Shown: piece after piece, positions 28,958 to 37,523 of the stretch | Layout of the letters: the number at the start of each line of letters is the position of its first letter | Numbering within the stretch: position 1 is the stretch's first letter | Assembly (NCBI RefSeq): GCF_900111105.1 | Contig: NZ_FOGC01000007.1 | Coordinates: forward strand, 62,001 to 126,000 | Length of the DNA: 64,000 bases | Source of the DNA: Rosenbergiella nectarea | GTDB lineage: Bacteria > Pseudomonadota > Gammaproteobacteria > Enterobacterales > Enterobacteriaceae | Reading direction: 5' to 3' | The notes under the pieces: model-generated | What the model saw: only the letters and a program-made list of their open reading frames with translations | Database searches by the model: none | Told to the model about the DNA's origin: nothing | Program-made: the position numbers and the translations under genes

Positions 28958-30006
28958 GGCCTTCATTACTCCGATCAGCAGAAAAACCGTTACGCCTAGG
29001 CGGCAAGAGTATCCTGCTCTCTCCTCACGCCCTGTTAGCGGGTAGCTTGCTGACGCTGGTGATTGCGCTGCTGTTTATTTTCTCCCTGACCCAAGGAGAA
29101 CTCCCGCTCACGCTTAGCGACGTCTATGACCAACTCACCCATGTGCAGGCTAGCGCTTCTCTCAGCCAAACGCTCTTTTGGCAGATGCGTCTGCCGCGCA
29201 GCGTGGTGGCCATCGTTGCCGGGGGAGTGCTGGGCGCCGCCGGTGCGGTAATGCAATCCACCACCCGTAACGGTCTTGCTGATCCCTCACTATTGGGCAT
29301 CAAGGAAGCCGCCTGCGTAGTGGTATGGATCGAATTATTATTTTTCCCGACGCTTTCGCCGCTATGGCGGCCAATCTCCGCCATAGTCGCTGGTCTACTG
29401 GTGACAGGTATCGTCATGTTACTGGCCAGAGGTACCTCGAGTTCAAGGTTTATCTTGATCGGCATCGGTATCAGTTGGGGGCTAAATGCGCTACTCGGCG
29501 TCATCCTGACGACTCTCGACCCGAAACAGGCGCAACAGTTGATGCTGTGGATGGCGGGCAGCCTGCAACAAGCAACGCTGGACACGACGCAATTAATGTT
29601 AATTATCGCGCTCCCTATTTTCGTATTTCTGCTTTATAGCTGTCGTGCCAGCACGATCCTCCAGCTAGGCGATGCAACGGCAACCTCCCTCGGGATTAAT
29701 CCCCTGCCGATAAATAGGTTGCGAGTCATCGGCGCGGTGATCTTGACAGCACTGACAGTTTCAACCGTCGGAAGCATTGGTTTTATTGGTTTGATGGCTC
29801 CCCACCTCACGCGACGAATCGTCAGCGGCGGACAAAGCTACTTACTGTGTGGCAGCGCACTGGTTGGCGCGCTGTTACTGCTGCTCGCCGATTGTGTCGG
29901 CCGCCTCGCCTTCGCCCCAACTCAACTGCCCGCGGGGATCATCGTCGCCCTACTCGGCGGGCCTTTTTTATTCATCTTATTGTGGAAACGCGCCACGCGC
30001 CGTTAA
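28954..30006 (+). CDS. Iron-siderophore ABC permease 2 (FecCD family)
   Basis: The second half of the channel. The 350 residues include RLPRSVVAIVAGGVLGAAGA, STTRNGLADPSLLGIKEAA, and GSIGFIGLMAPHLTRRIV, the conserved motif for the ATPase contact. About nine or ten membrane helices are predicted. It overlaps permease 1 by 4 bp (ATGA) and is 15 bp from the binding-protein gene. The two permeases are encoded by separate genes rather than fused as in FhuB. Confidence 0.92.
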   Translation: MRPSLLRSAEKPLRLGGKSILLSPHALLAGSLLTLVIALLFIFSLTQGELPLTLSDVYDQLTHVQASASLSQTLFWQMRLPRSVVAIVAGGVLGAAGAVMQSTTRNGLADPSLLGIKEAACVVVWIELLFFPTLSPLWRPISAIVAGLLVTGIVMLLARGTSSSRFILIGIGISWGLNALLGVILTTLDPKQAQQLMLWMAGSLQQATLDTTQLMLIIALPIFVFLLYSCRASTILQLGDATATSLGINPLPINRLRVIGAVILTALTVSTVGSIGFIGLMAPHLTRRIVSGGQSYLLCGSALVGALLLLLADCVGRLAFAPTQLPAGIIVALLGGPFLFILLWKRATRR

Positions 30007-30021
30007 CGACCAGGAGTTAGG

Positions 30022-30978
30022 ATGCGCTCAGTTATTGTACTTTTAGGGCTTTGTGTCAGTATCGTCTGTTCGGCGGCCTCCCCGCCCACCCGCCATTTTC
30101 TAGATGATACCCAGCGCGATGTGGTGATCCCGCAGCAGCCGTTGCGTATTGTCTCTCTGCATGACTTAGATATTACGATCCCACTGCTGGAACTCGGGAT
30201 TATGCCTGTCGGGAGCCACGGTCGGATATCTGCACAAGGAAAGCCCTATCTGCGATCAGCGAAACGCCTAACCGGGTTCGATTTCGATAATACCGCTATC
30301 CAGTATTTAGGGACGGCAGACATTAACCTCGAGAAAATCGCGGCATTGCATCCCGACCTGATTATTACTGAGCCAAGCCGCACCACCGATCTGCAACAAT
30401 TACAGAAAATTGCCCCAACAGTCAGTCTCGACAACCGTCAAGGTGGGCCGGTAAGACTCTATCAACGCTTAGCTAACCTCACGCATACTCAAGCGAAGTA
30501 TCAACAGTTGGTGAGTAGTTATCAGGCACAAATCGCTGAATTACAGCGCTTACGTGGCGGGCACAAGGTGACAGTATCCGTACTGCAGGCCAACAATGGC
30601 AAGGTGAATATTCTGCATACCTATCATGCGCTGGGCCAAGTCTTGCGCGATGCCGGATTGAGTTTCCCACCACTTATCGACCAATTACCCGAAGCGGGGC
30701 GCGCAAACCTTAATGCTGAGCAGTTGCCGGCGCTGGATGCCGACATCGTCTTCGATACGTGGCGGGGGGACGGTGACTTGACCGCGCAGGATGAGCGTAA
30801 GGCGATGAATGCGGTCTTGCCCGGTTGGTGCCAGTTTATGCAAGCTTGCCAACGAGGACATTGGGTGATGGTTGCTCGCGAGGATGCCATCGTCAATAGT
30901 TTTGCCTCGCTGTCGAAAATGGTTGCAGTGGTAGAGACCAGTTTATCCGGGATGACCTTACCCTCGGCCAATCATTAA
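30022..30978 (+). CDS. Periplasmic iron-siderophore-binding protein
   Basis: This is the class III binding protein that hands siderophore from receptor to permease. The 318-residue precursor has a signal peptide (MRSVIVLLGLCVSIVCSAAS) and two lobes with the motifs RIVSLHDLDITIPLLELG and YLGTADINLEKIAALHPDLI, typical of the FecB/FepB/FhuD superfamily (PF01497). Start ATG 30022 follows AGGAG. It completes the ABC operon. The ligand cannot be told from sequence. Confidence 0.9.
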   Translation: MRSVIVLLGLCVSIVCSAASPPTRHFLDDTQRDVVIPQQPLRIVSLHDLDITIPLLELGIMPVGSHGRISAQGKPYLRSAKRLTGFDFDNTAIQYLGTADINLEKIAALHPDLIITEPSRTTDLQQLQKIAPTVSLDNRQGGPVRLYQRLANLTHTQAKYQQLVSSYQAQIAELQRLRGGHKVTVSVLQANNGKVNILHTYHALGQVLRDAGLSFPPLIDQLPEAGRANLNAEQLPALDADIVFDTWRGDGDLTAQDERKAMNAVLPGWCQFMQACQRGHWVMVAREDAIVNSFASLSKMVAVVETSLSGMTLPSANH

Positions 30979-30987
30979 GGGAATGCT

Positions 30988-31863
30988 ATGTCCATGCGAC
31001 ACGACTTATTTTCTGAACGCCTACGCGCACGCATCGATGGCCTCTCGTTAGGGCTACAACAAGTCTTACTCTATATTGATCAACACCGTGCGTTAGTGAT
31101 AGAGAGCACCGCATTAGAGATCGCTGCGGCGACTCAAACCTCGGATGCGACCGTAGTCCGCGCCATCCAAGCTATCGGCTTCAGCGGCTTAAGAGAGTTA
31201 AAATCGGTACTGGAGCAGTGGTTCGATCCCCCCTTAAGCTCCGCCGATAAAATGGACACCACCCTAAGCCATCTGGCTGAAGATGTGAATCAATCGATCG
31301 ACTATGTGGTAGAGGGTCATCTTGCTGCCGCCCAAGCCCTGAGTGGCGGCGAAAATCGTCAAGCCATCGCCCAAGCGGTTTCTTTACTGGTAAATGCCCG
31401 ACAATTAGCCATTTTTGGGATAAACGCTTCGGGGATCTTGGCCGAATATGCGGCCCGTCTATTCCATCGCAATGGTTTACCTGCACTCCCGCTTAATCGC
31501 TCTGGTATCGGCCTAGCTGAACAGCTGCTGTCACTACAACGTGGCGATGCACTGATTATGATGGCACAAAAATCTTCCCACCGAGAAGGCATCACGACGC
31601 TGAAAGAAGCACAGCGCTTAGGTATCCCTATTATATTACTGACCAATGCTAAAGAGTCCAAATTTGTCCAGCAGGCCGATGTCGTGATTCACGTCCCGCG
31701 CGGGACCGAACAGGGCAAGATGCCTTTACATGGCCCGGTATTAGCCTGTTTAGAAATGTTAGTCGTTGCCACCGCCGCTTCTATGTCACAACGGGCCGTG
31801 AAGTCGATGAAAAGATTACAAGAATTACATCGCGGGCTAAAGAATACGGCATCAAAAAAATAG
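30988..31863 (+). CDS. MurR/RpiR-family transcription regulator
   Basis: RpiR regulators bind DNA with an N-terminal helix-turn-helix and sense a phosphorylated sugar with a C-terminal SIS domain. The 291 residues include an HTH_6 domain (about 1-80; ALEIAAATQTSDATVVRAIQ) and a SIS domain (about 130-260; LAIFGINASGILAEYAARLF and ALIMMAQKSSHREGITTLK). It follows the siderophore-binding protein by 9 bp and should be in the same transcript, an unusual partner for an iron operon. The sugar ligand and targets are unknown. Confidence 0.85.
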   Translation: MSMRHDLFSERLRARIDGLSLGLQQVLLYIDQHRALVIESTALEIAAATQTSDATVVRAIQAIGFSGLRELKSVLEQWFDPPLSSADKMDTTLSHLAEDVNQSIDYVVEGHLAAAQALSGGENRQAIAQAVSLLVNARQLAIFGINASGILAEYAARLFHRNGLPALPLNRSGIGLAEQLLSLQRGDALIMMAQKSSHREGITTLKEAQRLGIPIILLTNAKESKFVQQADVVIHVPRGTEQGKMPLHGPVLACLEMLVVATAASMSQRAVKSMKRLQELHRGLKNTASKK

Positions 31864-31954
31864 GGTAATTCCTAACAAATAAGGCAGACGGTTTTTGGGG
31901 CTGAACTATACTTAAGCTTCTCTAATAATAACAATGCTTCATCAGGGATAAGCG

Positions 31955-33409
31955 ATGCCTAAACCATCCACGTCTAGCGACGAAAAGATCGTTTCTTCGG
32001 ACACGATAAAACAACGACTGTTCTTTATTGTTCTAGTTGCCACCATGGGCGCCCTCGCCTTTGGCTATGATACCGGAATTATCTCCGGTGCATTACCTTT
32101 TATGACCCAACCGCTGGACAAAGGCGGACTTAACCTTACTCCTTTCACCGAGGGCTTAGTCACCTCAGCATTGATCTTCGGTGCCGCAGTCGGCGCCTTT
32201 ATTAGCGGCTTTGTTTCTGACCGTTTCGGTCGCCGAATCACTTTACGGACCTTGGCGCTGATTTTCGTCTTAGGCGCGTTAGGGACGACCCTTGCCCCGA
32301 ATGTACACATCATGGTCGTAATGCGATTCTTACTGGGGATCGCGGTCGGCGGTGGCTCTTCCACTGTTCCGGTCTTTATTGCCGAAATCGCCGGTCCGCG
32401 TCACCGCGCGCCCTTGGTGAGTCGCAATGAGCTGATGATAGTCGCCGGACAATTGACCGCCTATATCGTCAGCGCCTTGATGAGCGTGTTACTACACGAC
32501 AATCATCTCTGGCGCTATATGCTGGCGCTCGCCACCATTCCTGGTTTATTACTTTTTGTAGGGACCTTCTTCGTCCCTGGATCCCCGCACTGGTTAGTGG
32601 CCGAAGGTCGATTACGGGAAGCCGTACGCATCATGCGTAAACTGCGTCGTTCACGTAAGGAGGTCCGTAAAGAGATCAACCAGATGCGTGAGCAAGCCAA
32701 AGCCTCGCGTGAAGGGCCAACGACGAAAGAATTATTGAAGGAACGTTGGGTTGTGCGTCTGCTGTTACTGGGAATTGGCATGGGCGCTGTCGCACAATTT
32801 ACCGGCGTGAATGCCTTCATGTACTACACCCCAATTATCCTTAAGACCACAGGCATGGGCACCAATGCCTCACTCACCGCGACCATCGGTAACGGTATTG
32901 TAGCCGTGATCGCCGCCTTAATTGCCTTAAAAGCGGTCTCCCACGTTAAGCGCCGTTCGATGCTTATTTTGGGCTTGATCGCCGTTATTTTGATGCAGAT
33001 TGCTCTCGGTTCGGTGTTAATCTTCCTGCCGAAAGATTTGACCCAAAGCTACTTGGCTTTGGCCTGTATCTTGCTGTTCTTATTCTTTATGCAGATGTGC
33101 GTCGCACCAATCTATTGGCTATTGATGTCTGAACTCTTCCCGATGAAATTACGTGGCGCATTGACGGGCACCGCAGTGGCGTGCCAATGGATATGTAATG
33201 CCGCCGTTGCTTTCGCCTTCCCACCGATGTTATCGGCGATGGGCAACCAGACATTCTATGTCTTCGCCGCGGTTAACCTCGTTTCGCTGATTTTTGTGTG
33301 CTGTTGTCTGCCTGAAACCAAAGATAAATCTCTGGAAGAGATCGAGACCATGATGCGCAAGCGTTACAGTAAGGAAGATGCTGTCCCTTCCACGATTGAA
33401 AAAGCTTAA
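31955..33409 (+). CDS. Sugar-porter-family MFS transporter
   Basis: A 12-helix proton-coupled sugar symporter of the inner membrane. The 484 residues contain the family motifs GYDTGIISGALPFM, SDRFGRRI (motif A), VPVFIAEIAGPRHRAPLVS (PESPR-like region), and QFTGVNAFMYYTPIILK (helix 7, sugar-binding QxxxGINxxxYY type), and it ends with PETKDKSLEEIE. It resembles GalP, XylE, and inositol transporters, but the substrate cannot be set. It is 91 bp after the RpiR gene and has its own terminator; a shared role is possible if the regulator controls a sugar. Confidence 0.88.
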   Translation: MPKPSTSSDEKIVSSDTIKQRLFFIVLVATMGALAFGYDTGIISGALPFMTQPLDKGGLNLTPFTEGLVTSALIFGAAVGAFISGFVSDRFGRRITLRTLALIFVLGALGTTLAPNVHIMVVMRFLLGIAVGGGSSTVPVFIAEIAGPRHRAPLVSRNELMIVAGQLTAYIVSALMSVLLHDNHLWRYMLALATIPGLLLFVGTFFVPGSPHWLVAEGRLREAVRIMRKLRRSRKEVRKEINQMREQAKASREGPTTKELLKERWVVRLLLLGIGMGAVAQFTGVNAFMYYTPIILKTTGMGTNASLTATIGNGIVAVIAALIALKAVSHVKRRSMLILGLIAVILMQIALGSVLIFLPKDLTQSYLALACILLFLFFMQMCVAPIYWLLMSELFPMKLRGALTGTAVACQWICNAAVAFAFPPMLSAMGNQTFYVFAAVNLVSLIFVCCCLPETKDKSLEEIETMMRKRYSKEDAVPSTIEKA

Positions 33410-33416
33410 GATATCA

Positions 33417-33440
33417 AAACGCCCAGTTTTGGGCGTTTTA
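33417..33440 (+). terminator. Terminator of the sugar-porter gene
   Basis: AAAACGCCCA-GTTT-TGGGCGTTTT, a 10-bp stem whose 3' side ends in a T run, 8 bp after the stop codon. Confidence 0.85.
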
Positions 33441-33504
33441 TTGCCATATTTCTGACATCTCTATCTGTTGTACTCTCTCTGACCCCTAACTAGTGAGGTG
33501 TACC

Positions 33505-33606
33505 ATGCAACGTCTCTGTGCTTACCTACTCTCTGCGAACTATCCAAAATATATAAAACGTGTGGCCTTTCGTCTTGCGCTCTGGCACGCACACACTCAC
33601 CGCTGA
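33505..33606 (+). CDS. Small basic ORF with good ribosome site, possible leader peptide
   Basis: ATG 33505 lies 5 bp after GAGGTG and encodes 33 residues, rich in Arg, His and aromatic residues (MQRLCAYLLSANYPKYIKRV). A stem-loop, AAGGGGG-CCTA-CCCCCTT (33614-33631), follows 7 bp after its stop. I do not recognise it. The layout resembles a leader peptide with an attenuator, or a small independent gene. The promoter TTGACA (33691-33696) of the next gene lies beyond it. Nothing else was seen in 33441-33765. Confidence 0.35.
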   Translation: MQRLCAYLLSANYPKYIKRVAFRLALWHAHTHR

Positions 33607-33765
33607 GCTTCATAAGGGGGCCTACCCCCTTAATTTCCTTCTTTCTGCCCCATCTTCTTCCTCGTTGCCGAACCAATTTCCGCCGTTAACTTGACAGAAT
33701 AGCGATCTAGGTCACATATTTTAAAAGGTATTCCCTTTTATCTCATACAGGGGCGCACGGTGAAG

Positions 33766-34380
33766 ATGACCTCTCCTTCACAGTTTTCTCGACGCAACTT
33801 CTGCCATTTATTGCTCGCCGCCTCGGCTATGCCGCTAACTAGCTATGCGCAATCCCAGTCAACGTCTCCCCATATTGCTATCCAACCCCTCTCGCTGACG
33901 AAAGTGGTGAATGGCGTGCCGAACGATAAACTGCCTTTATTGATTTATCAGCAGGCGGTCCCCGCATCCGCCTCGAATGCGGATGACTACCTGAGCGATC
34001 TCTTCGCGAAAAATGGTTGGCCAGTGCAATGGCGCTACCAGATCTTTCCTTTTACCCACTACCATTCCAACACTCATGAGCTGTTAGGCGTTAGCCAAGG
34101 CAGCGCGAAGGTTCAGCTAGGGGGCGAAACTGGACCAACGGTAAGGGTTAAACAGGGGGACGTGATCCTCATTCCTGCGGGAGTCGGCCATAAGCAGCTG
34201 TCGGCCAGCGAAGATTTCCAAGTGCTGGGGGCCTATCCTCAAGGCTTAAGCCCGGACCTCTACCATGACGACCCGAGTAAACTGGCCGAGGCCCAGCGCC
34301 ATATTGCGAATATCGCCATGCCAACTACCGATCCGGTCACCGGCAAACAAGGCGGTATGTTAACCCTATGGAAAGCCTAA
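33766..34380 (+). CDS. Exported cupin-domain protein with Tat-like signal
   Basis: The product starts with a twin-arginine-type signal (SRRNFCHLLLAASAMPL), so folded export to the periplasm is likely. A cupin beta-barrel domain follows, with motif 1 around THYHSNTHELLGVSQG (metal-binding His and Glu) and motif 2 in GDVILIPAGVGHKQ. The 204-residue length fits single-domain cupins. The catalytic role is not known. Start ATG 33766 or GTG 33760 differ by two codons. A TTGACA -35 element lies upstream. It may be co-transcribed with the following reductase-like gene, 45 bp away. Confidence 0.75.
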   Translation: MTSPSQFSRRNFCHLLLAASAMPLTSYAQSQSTSPHIAIQPLSLTKVVNGVPNDKLPLLIYQQAVPASASNADDYLSDLFAKNGWPVQWRYQIFPFTHYHSNTHELLGVSQGSAKVQLGGETGPTVRVKQGDVILIPAGVGHKQLSASEDFQVLGAYPQGLSPDLYHDDPSKLAEAQRHIANIAMPTTDPVTGKQGGMLTLWKA

Positions 34381-34425
34381 TTTTTTGATTTTAATTGGAA
34401 CCGATATCATTATTACGAGGATATT

Positions 34426-35151
34426 ATGTCTGTAAAAAAACTCACCGCGTTCGCTTCCCTTCTGCTCGCCACCACTTTAGGGGGTCATACTGCGCTCGCG
34501 GCAACGTCTTCCTCTGCGCATGAGATCCACAATATTGGGATTGTCTGGGCGGGTAATATGGGTGAAACCCTCGGGAAACTCTGGGCCGATGCCGGTTACC
34601 ACGTGATGCTCGCCTCGCGTCATCCTGACAGTTTACACTCTACCGCTAACGAAATCGGCCATGGTACAAAGGTAGGCACCGCCGAGCAGGCTAGCCAATT
34701 TGGCGATGTCGTGGTGATGGCGGTCCCTTATGGCGCCCTGCCACAACTGGGTCAATCTCTGCATCAACAACTTGCGGGTAAAACGGTTATCGATGTCAGC
34801 AATCCCTATCCGGGTCGTGATGGCGCTACGGCGGCAAAAGCCCTGAGTCTGGGCAGCGGTAAGGCGTCGGCGCAATACTTATCGGGCGCACATGTGGTGC
34901 GAGCCTTTAATTCATTGGCCGCCACCGCTATTACCTCGAATGCGCATCACTCACCGCTAATTGCTGTGCCTTATGCAGGCGATAACCCGAAAGCCTTGGC
35001 TCAAGCCAAAACATTAATCCAGCAGGCCGGTTTTGCGCCGGTGAAGACAGGAAATCTCGCTACCGCGACCCGTTTCCAACCCGGATCATCGCTGTTCTTG
35101 CAGGTATTAGATGAGAAAGCGCTACGCGCGCAATTGGCCGACGCCCGGTAA
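34426..35151 (+). CDS. Exported Rossmann-fold protein related to F420/NADPH oxidoreductases
   Basis: The 241-residue precursor has a signal peptide (to about residue 25, TALAATSSS). The remaining domain matches NADP oxidoreductases of the coenzyme F420-dependent family (PF03807): IGIVWAGNMGETLGKLW, ASRHPDSL, VVVMAVPYGALP, and VIDVSNPYPGRDG. The dinucleotide loop usually reads GxGNMG, but here its first Gly is Trp (WAGNMG). Together with the signal peptide, this casts doubt on ordinary NADPH binding. Function unknown. Confidence 0.65.
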   Translation: MSVKKLTAFASLLLATTLGGHTALAATSSSAHEIHNIGIVWAGNMGETLGKLWADAGYHVMLASRHPDSLHSTANEIGHGTKVGTAEQASQFGDVVVMAVPYGALPQLGQSLHQQLAGKTVIDVSNPYPGRDGATAAKALSLGSGKASAQYLSGAHVVRAFNSLAATAITSNAHHSPLIAVPYAGDNPKALAQAKTLIQQAGFAPVKTGNLATATRFQPGSSLFLQVLDEKALRAQLADAR

Positions 35152-35423
35152 TCGATGTTGACTGTTCACTCCCCGTCGTCGCTAAGCGTCTTGCCCAAGC
35201 TGCGTTATCCGGTGAGAGCGAACGCGCTGAAGCGATCAACCAACAATTGTCTCCACTTTGGCAATTATTTACGCAATATCGCGGTAGTTTACGTGTTATC
35301 GCCGCTGCGGCGAGTATTATGGGACTTACTGAGAGGGATTGCCTGCCTCGCCCAATTCAGCCGCTACCTCGTTCAGCAATAAATGATATAGCTCAATTAG
35401 TTTGCGAGTTAGAACTGAATTAA
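35152..35423 (+). pseudogene. C-terminal fragment of a DapA-family aldolase/synthase gene
   Basis: Immediately after the preceding stop, one frame runs VDCSLPVVAKRLAQAALSGE and continues with SERAEAINQQLSPLWQLF to a TAA at 35423. This is the C-terminal helical bundle of the dihydrodipicolinate synthase / N-acetylneuraminate lyase family (ALSGESERAEAINQQLSPL corresponds to the usual AxxGDxxxAxxINxxLxPL). The TIM barrel with the catalytic lysine is missing, so it is a remnant. The cut point coincides with the end of the reductase-like gene, suggesting a deletion or insertion event. Confidence 0.7.
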
Positions 35424-35466
35424 CCCTGGTTCGATAAGCTGACCGAGCCAGGGTTGGTTCAAACAA

Positions 35467-35934
35467 TTATTTCAACTGATCCGATAATTTTTTTGAATCA
35501 TAATAATCGCCCTGGTAAGTAATTTTACCTTGTGACACCTTAATAAAACTGACGCCATCAAAACTGATCTTTTTATGCGTCGCCGGGGTACCGGCCCAAG
35601 CGCCATCGTTAGTGCCGGTAAAACGCCATTGGAACGCGATAGTATCGCCGTTATAGACCGGTTTACTGGTCATCACCCAACGTAAATCAGGAACCGCATC
35701 GACGAAGGTTTTGACGACCTGTTGTGTAGCCTGTTGCTTACCAACAACGGGCTCACCGACCGAGGCATCATAATAACTGACTTTATCCGCGAAATACGTC
35801 CCTGCCTTATGACTGTCGTGCTGGTTCCACGCCTGCATATACTGCGTGACGACCGCCAACGGCGTCGTTTCTGCATAGCTTAGTCCGCTCGTCAGGCAGA
35901 GTGTGAAAAGAGAGTACGCACCGAATTTACGCAT
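35467..35934 (-). CDS. Exported SnoaL/NTF2-like protein
   Basis: The 155-residue precursor has a signal peptide (MRKFGAYSLFTLCLTSGLSYA) and then a SnoaL-like cone-shaped fold: VVTQYMQAWNQHDSHKAGTY, VGKQQATQQVVKTFVDAVPD, and the TGTNDGAWAGTPATHKKISF strand pair. Such domains are polyketide cyclases or ligand binders; in the periplasm the role is not known. Start ATG 35934 has GAGG at suitable spacing. It lies 11 bp from the aldehyde dehydrogenase stop on the same strand and may form its operon. Confidence 0.75.
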   Translation of the reverse strand: MRKFGAYSLFTLCLTSGLSYAETTPLAVVTQYMQAWNQHDSHKAGTYFADKVSYYDASVGEPVVGKQQATQQVVKTFVDAVPDLRWVMTSKPVYNGDTIAFQWRFTGTNDGAWAGTPATHKKISFDGVSFIKVSQGKITYQGDYYDSKKLSDQLK

Positions 35935-35945
35935 CATCACCTCGC

Positions 35946-37376
35946 TTAGTCTTGCTCAAGATCGATCATCACATGTTTCACTCGGGTATATTCCTCCAGC
36001 GCATAGGCCGAGAGATCTTTACCGTAACCTGATTTTTTAAAGCCGCCGTGAGGCATCTCCGCACAGAGCGGAATATGGTTGTTGACCCATACCGTGCCAA
36101 AGTCGAGATCGCGCGTCAGTCGATGGGCCTTCGCCACCGAGCCGGTCCAAACACTGGCGGCGAGCCCGTAGTCGACATCATTGGCTTTGGTGAGGGCATC
36201 GGCCTCATCGTCGAAGGGTTGAATAGTCATCACAGGGCCAAATACTTCCTGTTGAATCGCTTCATCCTTCTGCTTTAAGCCCGAAATAATGGTCGCGGGG
36301 AAATAAAACCCTGCCCCTTGCGCCGCACTACCGCCGATTTCCACTTTGGCATGGGCCGGTAACCGTTGCATAAAGCCTTCGACTTGCGCCAACTGATTGG
36401 CACTGTTGAGCGCCCCAAATAACGCGTCGGTATCATCGGGCTTGCCGAAGCGGATGTGTTGAGTCTTGGCGACCAACTGTTGTAAGAAAGTCGGATAAAT
36501 CGAGGCCTCGACTAAAATACGCGTCGCTGCGGTACAGTCTTGGCCCGCATTGAAAAATCCCGCGGTCGTAATACCGTCAATCGCCTTCTCGATGTTGGCA
36601 TCGGCAAAAACGATGGCGGGCGCTTTACCGCCTAACTCGAGGTGGGCCTTAGTCAGATTCGCCGCAGCCGAGGTGGCAACCTGTACCCCAGCGCGCACTG
36701 ATCCGGTGATAGAGACCAGCGAAGCATTAGGATTCGATACCACTAGCGATCCCGTTTCCGCCTGCCCTAAGATTACATTAATGGCCCCCTTCGGGAAAAA
36801 GTCTGCCGCCAGTTCGGCCAGTAATAGGGTGCTCATCGGCGTAGTATCGCTGGGCTTAAGCACCACCGTATTACCGGCGGCCAAGGCGGGCGCGATTTTC
36901 CAAATCGCCATCATAAAAGGATAGTTCCATGGCGTGACTTGCCCCACTATCCCCAAAGGCTCGCGGCGAATACTTGATGTAAAGCCGTCTAGATATTCAT
37001 AGCTGGCACGTCCCTCTAAATGACGGGCTGCTCCGGCAAAGAAACGTAAGGCATCACAAGAGGCGGCAACTTCTTCTTTCTCAATAAAGTGCTTCAATTG
37101 CCCGGTTTCCCGGCATTGTAGCTCGACGAAGCGTTGCGTGTTGGCCTCAACCGCCTCGGCCAGCTGCAGTAAGGCTTTTTGCCTTTCCGAGGGGGTGGCG
37201 CGCCGCCACTGCCTAAAGGCGCGGGTTGCCGCCTGATACGCCAGCGTTACCTCGGCGGCCTCTCCTTTCGGGCTCTGGGCATAGCAGCTACCATCAACCG
37301 GGCTAATCAAGTCAAAGTAGGCCGTTGACGCCGTATCAACGTATTGACCCTCTATAAAATGTTTCAGTCGTTGCAT
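35946..37376 (-). CDS. NAD-dependent aldehyde dehydrogenase, aminoaldehyde type
   Basis: The 476-residue protein is an aldehyde dehydrogenase with the catalytic Cys in GQDCTAATR (about 279), the general-base Glu in LELGGKAP (about 245), and the NAD site in TGSVRAG. It resembles gamma-aminobutyraldehyde dehydrogenase PatD (YdcW) from E. coli over its length, including PWNYPFMMAIWKIAPALAAG. It would oxidise an amino-aldehyde such as 4-aminobutanal or 3-aminopropanal; the exact substrate is inferred from family and the nearby permease. Start ATG 37376 (MQRLKHFIEG); a longer frame exists but is unsupported. Divergent from its likely regulator. Confidence 0.85.
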   Translation of the reverse strand: MQRLKHFIEGQYVDTASTAYFDLISPVDGSCYAQSPKGEAAEVTLAYQAATRAFRQWRRATPSERQKALLQLAEAVEANTQRFVELQCRETGQLKHFIEKEEVAASCDALRFFAGAARHLEGRASYEYLDGFTSSIRREPLGIVGQVTPWNYPFMMAIWKIAPALAAGNTVVLKPSDTTPMSTLLLAELAADFFPKGAINVILGQAETGSLVVSNPNASLVSITGSVRAGVQVATSAAANLTKAHLELGGKAPAIVFADANIEKAIDGITTAGFFNAGQDCTAATRILVEASIYPTFLQQLVAKTQHIRFGKPDDTDALFGALNSANQLAQVEGFMQRLPAHAKVEIGGSAAQGAGFYFPATIISGLKQKDEAIQQEVFGPVMTIQPFDDEADALTKANDVDYGLAASVWTGSVAKAHRLTRDLDFGTVWVNNHIPLCAEMPHGGFKKSGYGKDLSAYALEEYTRVKHVMIDLEQD

Positions 37377-37523
37377 CGTTTTTATCCTTGATAAGTTCAC
37401 TTCAAACCTAAGAAAAGTGCACTCGCCGGGGTTTCTCGCTCTAGACCACGGCACAGCGCTTTGAAAAAGACCCTTGCTGTGTTAAGACTGTTTTCCTCGT
37501 GTACAACCGGTAAAAGCATAACG

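Noticed and set aside
31213-31225. GTTCGATCC-like T-arm motif suggesting a tRNA
   Set aside because: It is inside the RpiR coding sequence and no cloverleaf can be drawn around it.
31181-31661. Two long minus-strand frames inside the RpiR gene
   Set aside because: They are shadows of the helix-turn-helix and SIS-domain codons on the other strand.
33498-33689. Plus-strand frame of 63 codons overlapping the small ORF at 33505
   Set aside because: The competing frame has the ribosome site at correct spacing; this one runs through the downstream hairpin.
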